From Armillaria gallica (lineage: Eukaryota > Basidiomycota > Agaricomycetes > Agaricales > Physalacriaceae), in assembly GCA_037576215.1 (NCBI GenBank), contig JBANDB010000003.1:5704001-5768000 (forward strand): a stretch of 64,000 nt of DNA, in the 5' to 3' direction. Below the pieces are notes generated by a model that did not search any database, was not told where the DNA came from, and saw only the letters and a list, made by a program, of their open reading frames with translations. Of this stretch, positions 12,737-22,463 are shown piece after piece (within the stretch, counting starts at the first letter, position 1; every line of letters begins with the position of its first letter). The translations under genes were made by a program, and so were the position numbers.

Positions 12737-14850
12737 CTAGATCTTTCCAAGTTGGCGGAGAGTCTCGCATGCTGCTTGTTCTCTTGCTTGGCGAACTGTA
12801 CTGTAAATTCCTACTCCGTGGGGAATTTCATCAACTAGATTACGTGTGAATCAAGGATTTCGCATTGCAGAGTTATGACTTGCCGTACGCGGTCGAGGTC
12901 CATACACCATTACTTTGAGGACCTGTAAAAGTCTCGCTGAAGCTAAGCAACCACCCAGCACACATCGCCAAGTTGTTCAAGTCCGATTGGTAGTGTCTTC
13001 TGTGTATATGGTCTGCTGCCTCGTCATCACGGATGTAATCGCATTTGTTTCTATCGTCATTGTTGCCGTGACCATTGACGGTGGGGATTTTATCATCAGC
13101 TGGACATCCGTCGTAAGCGGTACAACCATCAACAGACCCGACTACCAACGTACGCTGTCCGTATTCACATCTGAATATTCCAGCTTCGACATCCTTTCCG
13201 CAAATTAAGCATTTCTCATGGAGAGAAGGTGTCGTATTTGTCACGACCAAGCAATCCGAGAGTACCGGCCCGAATGTTACCTTCTCTCGTCGATATCCTT
13301 CATAGTCACCCACGGTCTGAAAGTCACGGATGGAACGTGCCTTGTGCTTCGAAGAGTATGAGGCAAAGGACAACGAGGAAAGAGCGTTCTTGAATTGGCG
13401 CGAAATATCGTCCAAGGTGACACTGCTCCCAGCGCCCCCGGACCCTTGCCACGTCACCTCTCTGCGCGGCCGTGATAGAATCGCACCTATCGTCGTCGTG
13501 AACTCATCAAACGCCCTGTTGGTTTGTCCCTCGTCTTCTGCATCGACCAGCCCGGCATTTAAGTTGAACGGTGACTCCGACTCGTCAGCACGGGCCAAGG
13601 CGTCTCCCACACAATGTAAGCTCGCACTGAGCTGGCCACAACAAATATGAGCAAGCTTGCTGAATAATATTTCATTCGCAGCGTTGAACGTCTATGGCAT
13701 AGATCAACTTGAAGGCAGCGCTTGATGGGAAACCAGATTTTCGTACCTGATGACACAGTTTACCAAGAATGTCGAATCCTGTATGATCTTGTCTTGACGC
13801 AACAGAAACCGAATTCCCAAAATCATCAAAGGACAGGACCGCTTTGTTGGCACCATTCATGAAGATGCTGAAATTCTGACCGACTCATATTGGATCAGGA
13901 GAAAGGTGTTCGTGACGATCAACCTTACCTCGATCCCAACGGAGTGCAGGGGAATACCACGAAGGTGTAAATGACTTAATGCTGACTGGGAGTATAATAT
14001 GGCATGTTAATTCCGCGAGAATATTTCTTAGCTCGCGAGACTCGTACAGCAATGCCAGAGACCTGATTCAAAGTTCAGCCTAGAAAGTAATGGAACGAGA
14101 TGAACTAGGTATACCAGTTGAGCTCCTGCGACAAAAATTGAAACGACGCCCGAGGGAATTGCTGCAGCGATAAACTGTTCGGCGGTCGCTTGGACATCTA
14201 CCCAGCTGGCAGTCAATAAACAAGTTCTACTTGGGCACATATCATTTAACCTTGGTGGTAGACTATGAAGGGGGTAGGAGTATTGATGCGAGAAATATGC
14301 TTCAAACGGAGAAGGTGTGGATGCCTAGATCAATCAGACAGTCGTCACCATCCCAAACAACAATACAAACACTAGATGTTTCTCAAATTCAACGGTCGCT
14401 CTGCAGTTCTGTATAATATCAGATACTTTCAGTGATGGTGCTTCAAAATCATTATCATCATACCTTCTGGGCATGTTCGCCTTCAAAGACTTTGACAATT
14501 GCACATTTACCGCTGACTTGAGCCAAATGTAACCGAAACCCATTTCGAACAAAAAGTTCCTCTTCAGGTACGATGTCGAATTCTTCATCGGTCTACAAGG
14601 CTTGTCAATTATATCATTACAAACCAGCTCAGAGAATGAGGCACACTCTACTGTCGGGTTCGTCCTTCGACATTCTTTGGAGTCTACCTTGACCCGAGAC
14701 TGCGTCCTTGATTTCGAGAATTTCGCGTTCTAAGCTTGAAGAATGGCGCTGGACGATATCACGAAGAGTTATCAGGGTGGTTATCTGCATTCTAGTAAGA
14801 GGAAATAACACCAAGATCCATGAGAAGACCCCAACTTGAAAAAGTGCCAT
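12737..14850 (-). pseudogene. Kinase-like/zinc-finger/dsRBM gene, copy 1 (damaged)
   Basis: Tandem paralogue of the gene at 15013-17702. Order on the minus strand: a short N-terminal start (MALFQ, 14850), a helical linker ITLRDIVQRHSSSLEREILE, kinase N-lobe remnants, the AAAIPSGVVSIFVAGAQ exon, the loop RGIPLHSVGIE, a cysteine region and a C-terminal dsRBM (GPQSNGVWTSTAY | VDEIPHGVG...AREQAACETL). The last intron (12835-12883, 49 nt) has a GC donor: TACG|GCAAGT...TCTAG. It gives a last exon of 98 nt, the same length as in copy 2. Damage: only about 160 bases separate it from copy 2's stop, so the first part of the helical bundle is missing. An upstream intron also has a GC donor (13659-13660), and its usual acceptor reads GG near 13610, with no in-frame replacement I can find. 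The zinc finger has lost several Cys/His ligands (CICG became CEYG; the CTKC and HRHC positions are gone). Confidence 0.65.
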
Positions 14851-15012
14851 CGTATCTTGAACTCTCAGTTGGAGACTCAGTCTTTAGCGAGGAGCGAGTT
14901 TCTGTACAGACATGCCGCAACTTCCGGGATTGCCAGATAAATCACGAGCAATCCTTGCAATAACCAGGTTTAAATCCTTTACAAACTATTTAGAAGGGAA
15001 GCTGTTGGAGTG

Positions 15013-17702
15013 CTACAGCCTTCCAAGAAGAACGAGAGTCGAGCGTGATGCTTCCTCTCTAGCAGCACGAACACTTCGGGCGCTTCCCCTCCCTTGTACA
15101 ACGCCATCGACTAGATAACATGTCCATATGAATAGATGACTACAATGCAGTGCAAATGGCATACCTGAGGCAATCGAGGTCCACGTACCATTATGTTGAG
15201 GTCCTGAAAAAGTATCTTCGAACACTAATTCACATCCAGCTTGTACTAACTGGTTGTTTAACTCCGTTCGATAATCCCTAAGTTCTATTCCAGATTTGAC
15301 GTCACTGTAGCTGCTACCGGCAGTGCGAATACATCTCCAGCAGATGTAACCTGATTGATCATTACAGTGTCTATGTCCCCAGATCGAACACTTGGTGCAT
15401 TTGACGGTGGGAGAGATTCCATCATCAGCTGGATACCCATCATTAGTGATACATCCATCAAGAGAGCCGACTACCAACGCACGCTGTCCACATATACAGC
15501 TGAATTGCCCCTCTTCAACGTCCTTTCCGCAAATTAGGCATTTCTCATGGAGAGAAGGTGTCGCATGCATGATGACCTTACAGTCCGAGAGTACCGGCCT
15601 GAGTGTTACCTCCTCTCGTCGATATCCCGGGCACCTATGCATAGTACGATAGCCATGGGCAGTACGTGCTATGTGTTGCAAAGAGAACAGGCTAAAGGAC
15701 AACGACGAGACAGCGGTCTTAAACTGAGACGAAATATCGTCCAAAGTGATGTTGTTCCGGTCAACCCCCTGCCACATTATCTCTCTCCGCGATCGTGATA
15801 GATTCGCATCTATCGTCGCCACAGTATCGGGCATACCAGACACCGTATTCATTTGACCCTCATTTTCTGCCTCGGCAATGGAACTATTGGAAGGTTCTAA
15901 AGTGTCACTAGTACGGGCCAAGGTATCTCCTGCAATATCAACGTAAACTCGCTCAGCAGACGTGGAAAATATAAAGCTTACTGTATAATATTTCATTCGC
16001 GGCGTTGAATGCCTAAGACGGAGGTACATAAATATGAGGCAACACTTAATGATAGACTAGCCTTTCCGCACCTTATAACACAAGTCACTGAGGATATCGA
16101 GACCCGTCCGATCTCGCCTTGATATAACAGAAGCTGAATTTGAAAAACCGTCAAAGGACAGGACCACTTTGCCAGTATGATTCATGAAAATGCTGAAATC
16201 CTGACCGACTCAAGATTGATCAGGAGAAATGTGCTCGTGTTCATCAGGCTTACCTCGATCCCAACGGAGTGAAGGTCGATACCGCGACGAAGCAAGTTAC
16301 TTAACGCTGCCTGTTGGTGTGAGGGAATATTACTTCCACGAGAACACTTTCCGTTCCGCGAGACACATACAGAAATGCCAGAGATCTTGTTCGAAGTTCA
16401 GTCTAAAAAGGGATGAACCTAGATGGAATGGGTACTCAACTGATTGTGCCCCTGCAATAAAAGTCGGAATGACCCCAGAGGGAATTGCCGCAGCGATAAT
16501 TTGTTCGGCGGTCGCTTGGACATCTACTCAGCGAGTGGATAAACGAGTTAAAATACGTGACACAGATTGCCTAACCTGGGTTGTAGACTATAAAGGGAGA
16601 ACTACCGCGGGCGCAGTAAGATTTCAGACGCAGAAAGTTTGAATGTCTAAGGGGTGCGAAATGAATCGGCAAGACATAACCGATCCATAGAACAATACAA
16701 ACATTAGGTCTTTCTCAAAGTTGACTGTTTTTTCATAGTCCTGGGATCAATACTTCGGTTAACGGAACTTCAAGGACAAATCAATGTCAACACACCTCTT
16801 GCGCGTCTTCGCCTTCAAAGACTTTAAGAACAGCATTTTCACCGTCGACTCGAGCGAGAAGTAATCGAAACCCTTTTCCAACGAGGAGTTCCTCTTCAGG
16901 TATGACGTTGAATTTTTCGACTGTCTACAAAGTTCGTTAATTATATCTTTACGACACAGTTCAAGAAAGAGACATACTCGATCATCGGGTTCGTTCGGCG
17001 TCCTTTCGAGTCTGCCTTGGCTCGAGACTCCGCCATTGATTCCGAGACGACTTGGAGAGAGGCGCTGGACCATGTCATGAAGAGTTATCAGGGTAGTGAT
17101 CTACATATCAGTCAGATGGAAAGGCCGAGACTGATAAGAAGGCTTTGAACTTGAAAAAGTGACATCGTGTCCTGAACTCTTGCTTGGAGTTCTTAAAGTC
17201 GTCCAGCACGTTGCTTGGCAAAAATTGTAAGGTAGAATATGTTCTGGTTCGTCTCCTTCTCGATAAAATCTTGGATCTCAGATCTCATGTAAATTCCTGA
17301 TACAATTCCGAGTTAGGCTGCAAGAGTGTAGGTACGTTAAAGCTCACTCTTCAAAACTTTTGATGTTGTCCAATATTACCAATGTGATTACCAACGTCTC
17401 GAGATGTTTAGATATTATAGCAAGGGCCCTCGCACAGCGAGCGGCGATTCTTAGCGCCAACTCCGTATTCTGCTGGGCTTGCGATATCTGCTGCAAGATA
17501 CAAGATACAATTCCAGCGGCGGCACCGAGGGCTGGAATTGAAGTCGCAGCCGCAGCCGCGTCCTAACAATACTAGGCATGAGTGAGACCCTTATAATGAA
17601 ATCGTTTCTCACCTTGAGAATGTCGACAGTCAAAACAGCTAGATTAATCCCATCTTCTTGAATTCGCTGCTTCACTCTACTTCTCCGCATTATCCATTTC
17701 AT
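15013..17702 (-). CDS. Helical bundle-pseudokinase-zinc finger-dsRBM protein, copy 2
   Basis: Best-preserved member of a three-copy family. Start at 17702 (or 17690). Exon 1 (17613-17702) and exon 2 (17348-17562) give an N-terminal helical region, ALGAAAGIVSCILQQISQAQ and LRIAARCARALAII, like the four-helix domain in front of fungal kinase-like and NLR proteins. Then come IQDFIEKETNQNIF, ELQARVQDTMSLFQ and linker ITTLITLHDMVQR. The kinase-like fold follows: EELLVGKGFRLLLARV, VLKVFEGED (beta-3 Lys), HSNFLRLKSYC, SSPFIVYN (hinge). GIDLHSVGIEDF stands where HRD should be and SFDG in place of DFG, so it is probably inactive. A PHD-like finger has CLIC, CIC, CTKC, HRHC, CWRC. The dsRBM has GPQHNGTWTS then DGVVQGRGSA and AAREEASRSTL, split by an intron at 15111-15164. 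Inferred role: dsRNA-triggered signalling. Odd: an in-frame TAA at 17193-17195 inside the bundle, unless an intron removes it. Middle exon borders are approximate. Confidence 0.65.
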
Positions 17703-17739
17703 AGTTATGACTGGGAGGACTAGTAGTAGATGTTGCTGT

Positions 17740-18070
17740 TGAAACCTGAACGTAGAAGAAAGAGGGAGGGTACGTGTTGAGCAGTGCAGAGGAAGCTGTT
17801 ATATGGCCACACGAGGCACTGCTTCTAATTAGCGCTAGCCACTGCAAAAACTACCGAACTGAAGCAAGGTGGTAGAGGCATAAGAATACATCAAACATTC
17901 CTTCGCTAAGACAAAATTCGATCAATACAGACGTCAATGAGCAGATAATTGGTGCTCGCCGAAAATGTCCTTTTCTTTCAAGGTGTATCAAGCTACTGGA
18001 TGTGAACGTAAAATGATGACGCTCGGCTGGCGTCTGTGTACGCGACAATCGATGAATCACACGTGACTCA
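17740..18070 (-). promoter_or_regulatory. 5' flank of copy 2, repeated at 26070-26520
   Basis: The upstream region of copy 2 is clearly homologous to 26070-26520. Shared stretches include the GAACGT...AGAAGAAAG segment, GTGTTGAGCA(G)TGCAG with GAAGCTGTTAT, ATTAGCGCT, the AGACGTCAATGAGCAG / AGACATCAACGACCAG segment, and a CACGTGAC box at the far end (18060-18067 here, about 26514 there). Conservation of a non-coding block upstream of two paralogues marks it as the ancestral promoter region. CACGTG is a classic bHLH-binding core; its use here is inference. Confidence 0.6.
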
Positions 18071-19267
18071 ACTCCTAGTACGGGACACTGTCCGAACCAA
18101 CCTATGGATGGATGGATAAGGGGAGAGTTCTGTGTCTTCTATGTCCTGTTTGTATGTAGCTGGAGCGATGGGACGATTTCGGGGATGATAGCGTTGATTA
18201 ATGGTTTCCCCGAGTATCCGAAAAGGGAACCTCACAGCCACAGTCCTCCTTTCGGATATCCAGGTCAGAGCGATTGGAGGTAAATTTGAATATTTACCTA
18301 TAACAATGATGAAATATCTTACATCTGCGGTCGAAGGAGCTCGCGTCGGTTTTCCATGCCAGTACTTCGTATTTTACTGCATTGCCGAGATGCCGCTTGC
18401 CCAATTTGGTGCCGCCGGTATCATAGATTGCTTAGGCTGGGGGTCGAAGCCCTCACGAAACCCTCTTAAAACTCGCTCTATGGGCACAAAATTGGTGAGT
18501 ATTACAATTACAATGATGAGATAAACCAACACTAGCAAGAACCGGTACTTTTGGCATACCCGGACAACCGGACCCGGACGGCTGGTCAGACGATGTACCG
18601 GACTTCTCATTTCAGCCTCGCTCCTCAACTCGAACGAATCCGAGCAGATCGGAGCTCGCACTCACACCAGTCTACTTAATCTTCTCCGTACATTTTCCCT
18701 GTTGCTTCTTCCTCATCCGTTACTAAAATCAAAATACCTCTGTTATATCTTGGATGATCGTCGAACTCAATACTACTAGGTCTTTCCCTTTCCTCTCACT
18801 CCCCTTTGAGAGAGGAGGGAACAAGTAAGAACAAAAGAAATCCATCGCCATTTAGTATTGATTTTCTTGTTTATTGGAGATACCATGCATTCAAGTTTTG
18901 CTCCATGCTATTCCTAAATTCGACGAACGTATGGTAGTCCATTATGACCTAGAAGCCTGTCATTCGAATTTAATCCACGAAGATTTAGTACGCCGAGATC
19001 GTGCGGGTTGCGATTGGCGTCACGGTGCTGCGTACACCCTTCAGCTTGAATTTGTATTAAACACGCGACGCGACGCGATTGTGGCGGATATCACGTGCTC
19101 CGGTTGACAGGTCTTGCAATCGTGATTCGTCGTGACTTGGAATTATTCCACTCCGGTCCACTCCTCGTACTCAGGTCTCCCTGACATCTCTTGAGGGCAC
19201 CAAAATCGTCGTGCAGTCGGTGGTCAAGAAAATCAAGGTATTTCTCGTCCCTCTGCTGCCACTGAAG
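18071..19267. other. Intergenic stretch with one hydrophobic open frame
   Basis: No recognisable gene. A minus-strand frame at 18374-18661 contains a strong hydrophobic helix (FLLVLVYLIIVIVILTNFV) after a basic segment, and could be a small membrane protein or a remnant. No homologue comes to mind and no second exon is convincing. The last 200 bases before 19268 may hold a 5' exon or leader of the plus-strand gene. Confidence 0.3.
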
Positions 19268-20160
19268 ATGACTAATGCCTGTAACCCGCTCAGAATGCTT
19301 CTTTCTCCAGTTTCAAGTCCGGTATTGCGTACGCCGTCGCACAGACCAATCAAATCCTCTCCGCTGGCCAGCCAGTCGACCTCGCCATTGAGCCCAACCT
19401 TTTCTTCGCCTCTATCCGCTGCTCAAGCTCGGCGAAAATCACAATACAAGACCATGACGCCTAGTTCTGGGTCATCGCCTGCATTCAAAAGGTTCCCTCG
19501 ACGTACCGTCAGCGTTTCTGCTCCCCTTTTTGGAAGCGACGCAAGCACACCCGGGCAGTCGCAGAAGGAACTTCTGAGACAACGCTTCCAAACGCGTTGT
19601 TTTCAGCGCGCGGCCAAGGCGAGAGAGAGTGCTGTGAAAAGGAAAAGACATGCCGGCAGCGATGACGTGTTTGACAACGCTATGGATGATGACAAGGAAG
19701 AGACAGAGGATGAGGTTTTGAAAGACGAGGTACGTCTCAGGCTGTCTCTGAAGACCCGAAAACCGCTCATGACTTCCATAGTTCTTCCAACGGATCGTAG
19801 AGCATGCCAACCGTCGTACCCAACATGCCTACAAGCTTTCTTATGCCGATGAAGTTGGCTCATCCTTGGATCCGGACATGGAGGATCTGGGCGCTTGGGA
19901 GGCTGAGTTGCACGGTACGTTGGCCTTGTCGTGTCATGGGAACTAGGAATGACTTGAACTTGTTCGCAGAATCGGAGTCGCAGTCTTCGCCTAGGCGGGA
20001 GGAACTCACACCAGAGGAACGCGAGATTGCGGAGCTGCAGGCCTACGCAGACGAATGCGAGCGACAAGCTGCTTTGGCAGACTTTGAAGACATACCCGAG
20101 GCGTTTTGGGACGACTCAGACCTCGATGAAGGCGAGGTTGATGCGATGGACGTTTCTTGA
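19268..20160 (+). CDS. Conserved basidiomycete protein of unknown function
   Basis: Three exons, 19268-19729, 19782-19914 and 19970-20160, give 261 residues in a continuous frame. The N-terminal 110 residues are Ser/Pro-rich and probably disordered (SSPLASQSTSPLSPTFSSPL). A basic helical segment follows (QKELLRQRFQTRCFQRAAKA, then KRKRH, a possible nuclear signal), then an acidic stretch, and a well-formed C-terminal part FFQRIVEHANRRTQHAYKLS...EDLGAWEAELHE, ending in an acidic tail (EREIAELQAYADECE...DSDLDEGEVDAMD). The pattern of basic and acidic helices suggests a nuclear or chromatin-linked protein; I cannot name the family. An earlier ATG at 19211 exists, but the frame there reads into sequence that looks like an intron. 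It lies on the opposite strand between copies 2 and 3 of the kinase-like/dsRBM family. Confidence 0.72.
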
Positions 20161-20359
20161 TCTTTTTGGTGACAGGGTCTTCGTTTTGCGCTGCTGTATC
20201 ATTATAATTCATTTGTAAAGTATCTTAGCTTTGTCACGTCCTCTATTGCACAATCTTACAAGCCTTGGACGGTACATTGTGTCCAGTCCTAGCCGCTGTC
20301 TATTCCTCATCCTGCAGTACAGTTTTGCTGGCTGTGGCGGCTTGACTCGGTGATCAGCC

Positions 20360-20985
20360 ATGTCCTCAAACACTTCCTCCTCGACGTTCTTTCCGCGAAT
20401 TAGGCATTTCTCATGGAGAGAAGGTGTCGTATGCGTGATGACGTTACAGTCCGAGAGTACCAGCCTGAGTGTTACCTCCTCTCGGTACCAGGCTTGGCAC
20501 CAATGCACGACCCGATGGTCATGGGCGACATGTTTCAAAGAAAAACGGTGTGAGGGCTAACAATGACTTGAAGAGAGCATTCTCCAATTGGCACGAAATA
20601 CCGTCCAAGGTTATGTTGTCCTCAACAAAACCTTGCCACATTATTTCTCTTCGCGACCGTGATACACTGATACATTCGTATTCTGTTATTGTCGCATCAC
20701 TAGACGTACCAGTCCCCGTATTGGATTGACCCTCGAATAGACAAGGAATGCGATACGAGCCACGGCATCTCCTGCGTATGAAGGTAAACTCACGAAGTCA
20801 CATATTATTTAACCCAGATCGTAGACTATGAAAGGTGTAGGCATATTGGCACAGGTAATGATACGAACATTAGATGTGCATCAACTTTGACCGCTGCTTC
20901 GCAGTCCTATACGATGGTAGGCACTTTCAGTGGTGGGATAGGTCTTCGAGGGGGAAAACATTGTTGGCGTACCTTTTGGGCACCT
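20360..20985 (-). pseudogene. Kinase-like/dsRBM gene copy 3, main fragment
   Basis: Minus-strand remnant matching copies 1 and 2. It keeps the segment reading REEVTLRLVLSDCNVI and TPSLHEKCLIRGKNVEEEVF, equivalent to LSDCKVI / SLHEKCLICGKDVEEG of copy 2, with one finger cysteine changed (CLIC to CLIR). It then runs out with no second finger half and no dsRBM. Upstream, the stretch around 20560-20740 matches the exon between pseudokinase and finger. After that the alignment jumps to the start of the kinase-like domain (20760-20985), so the C-lobe exons have been deleted. The remaining N-lobe exon piece is at 22395-22463. Clearly non-functional. Confidence 0.75.
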
Positions 20986-22394
20986 TTGTTGACATCGAGT
21001 CCGTGAAGTATGACCCGGGTCTTGACGCGTCGTTTTGATCATATGCTCTACATGTCCGTGTCCTTTGTACCACGTCTTGGGCAAGAACCGCTACCATAAC
21101 GTTTTGTCTGAGCTTCTCTACATCAGGAAAAATTGAAATACTACGTAACTGACCGCAATTTGTCTATATCATATTGATGATCGGTACCTTATGTTGCTCC
21201 ACCTGTTACCTACCATACGTCTCTGTAGCAACCCGTAGTTCGAAACCTAGCCTCCGTAGCCAAACAGGACATACATAAAGCCAAGTACACACATCCATAG
21301 ATATATGAATGGGAGCGACATGGCAAGTGTTCAAAGCGATGTAAAAATCCATTCTTATGATATGAAGTAGATGAACAATTCAATAGATGTCTCCGGGATA
21401 CCTCACGAAAGGAATTTGCGCAGGGCAATTGCAACGGCGGGTGGGTGTCAAGCCGGTGAGGCGCGATCAGCGTCGAAAGAATTACAAAGTTTGTTTCAAT
21501 TTCCGATCCAACTCCGATGGTCCGTGCATTATCAACATGATCACGCCACCAAAACACGATCAATTCCAACCATTTTTCTTCCCTCCTACCATCGCCTCCC
21601 CTTTTACTGCCTCGTCCAAGGTCAGTGCTAGTAACTTCATCCTTTACGAAGATTGCAGTAACAGACTGGTACTATGCAGATATCGATGAGTTTATTTGTG
21701 GACTGTCACAGATGAAGTAGGTTTTCTTGGTCTGCCTTCGCATCCTTGGAGTTGATTGTTGCTGTGTAGTGAGTTTGGAATGATTGACGGTCTCGCGTTC
21801 CTAATGGTGAGTCAGGTTCTGCTCGAACTATCCCTCACTCATACTCGTTGATTTTGATAGCATTCGTCTGTTTGGTTTCGGTTGTTGGAGGTGGTACTCG
21901 ATCTACGCAGCATTTCGGTGGTGCGTATCATCTATAATATCTTTCACTCAATCGCTGACCTCGATTATTTAGATCGTATGTCTCGAGGCATTCGAAGCAC
22001 TTCCGGCGACTTCACTTTTGAGCGCTGGCATGGGTCCAGTAGAGGCCAAGGGCTAGTTGCGGGAGCTAGGAGCCATGTACAGAATGTGTTGTAGCTGTGT
22101 ACTCGTACATATCCGCCAGTGAATATATTGTTTTTCCGTAATTTTTGGTGTCTACCTCAGATGTGGCCTTGATTAGCTAGTTGTATATCCTATCATATAC
22201 ACCTACGGTAGTGCTACAGTAGTTGCGGCAGCAGACTACGGAGGGCTACAGAGAGCTACAGAGACCCGAGTGAGAGGTACGGATCACAACATAAAGGGGA
22301 CCTTTCGCATTTGCAATACCAGGTACAGACGCTACGTACGGGTATATCTGAACGTCATTTTTTCCTGATGTACCGCGTTCACCGCATTTTCATT
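20986..22394. other. 1.4 kb segment separating two pieces of copy 3
   Basis: This stretch interrupts the copy 3 remnant. The alignment to copies 1 and 2 leaves off near 20985 within the N-lobe exon and resumes near 22395 at almost the same point. I find no transposase, no terminal repeats and no good open frame. A plus-strand frame at 21387-21689 reads RRDQRRKNYKVCFNF but has no recognisable family. It may be a decayed insertion. Confidence 0.4.
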
Positions 22395-22463
22395 ACCTTC
22401 AAAGACTTTCACTATTGTGTGCTAGCCCCCGACTTGAGCTGAATGAAACCGAAACCGAAACCA
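22395..22463 (-). pseudogene. Kinase-like/dsRBM gene copy 3, N-lobe fragment
   Basis: About 70 bases on the minus strand match the kinase beta-3 exon of copies 1 and 2 (the GAAAGTCTTTGAAGG motif and the following GAC... region; compare 14480-14550 and 16810-16880). The match ends sharply at about 22463, exactly where the right arm of the inverted repeat begins. This places the junction inside the exon. Confidence 0.7.

Noticed and set aside
20986..22394. Transposon inserted in copy 3
   Set aside because: No terminal repeats, target duplication or transposase-like frame could be seen; recorded only as an unexplained interruption.
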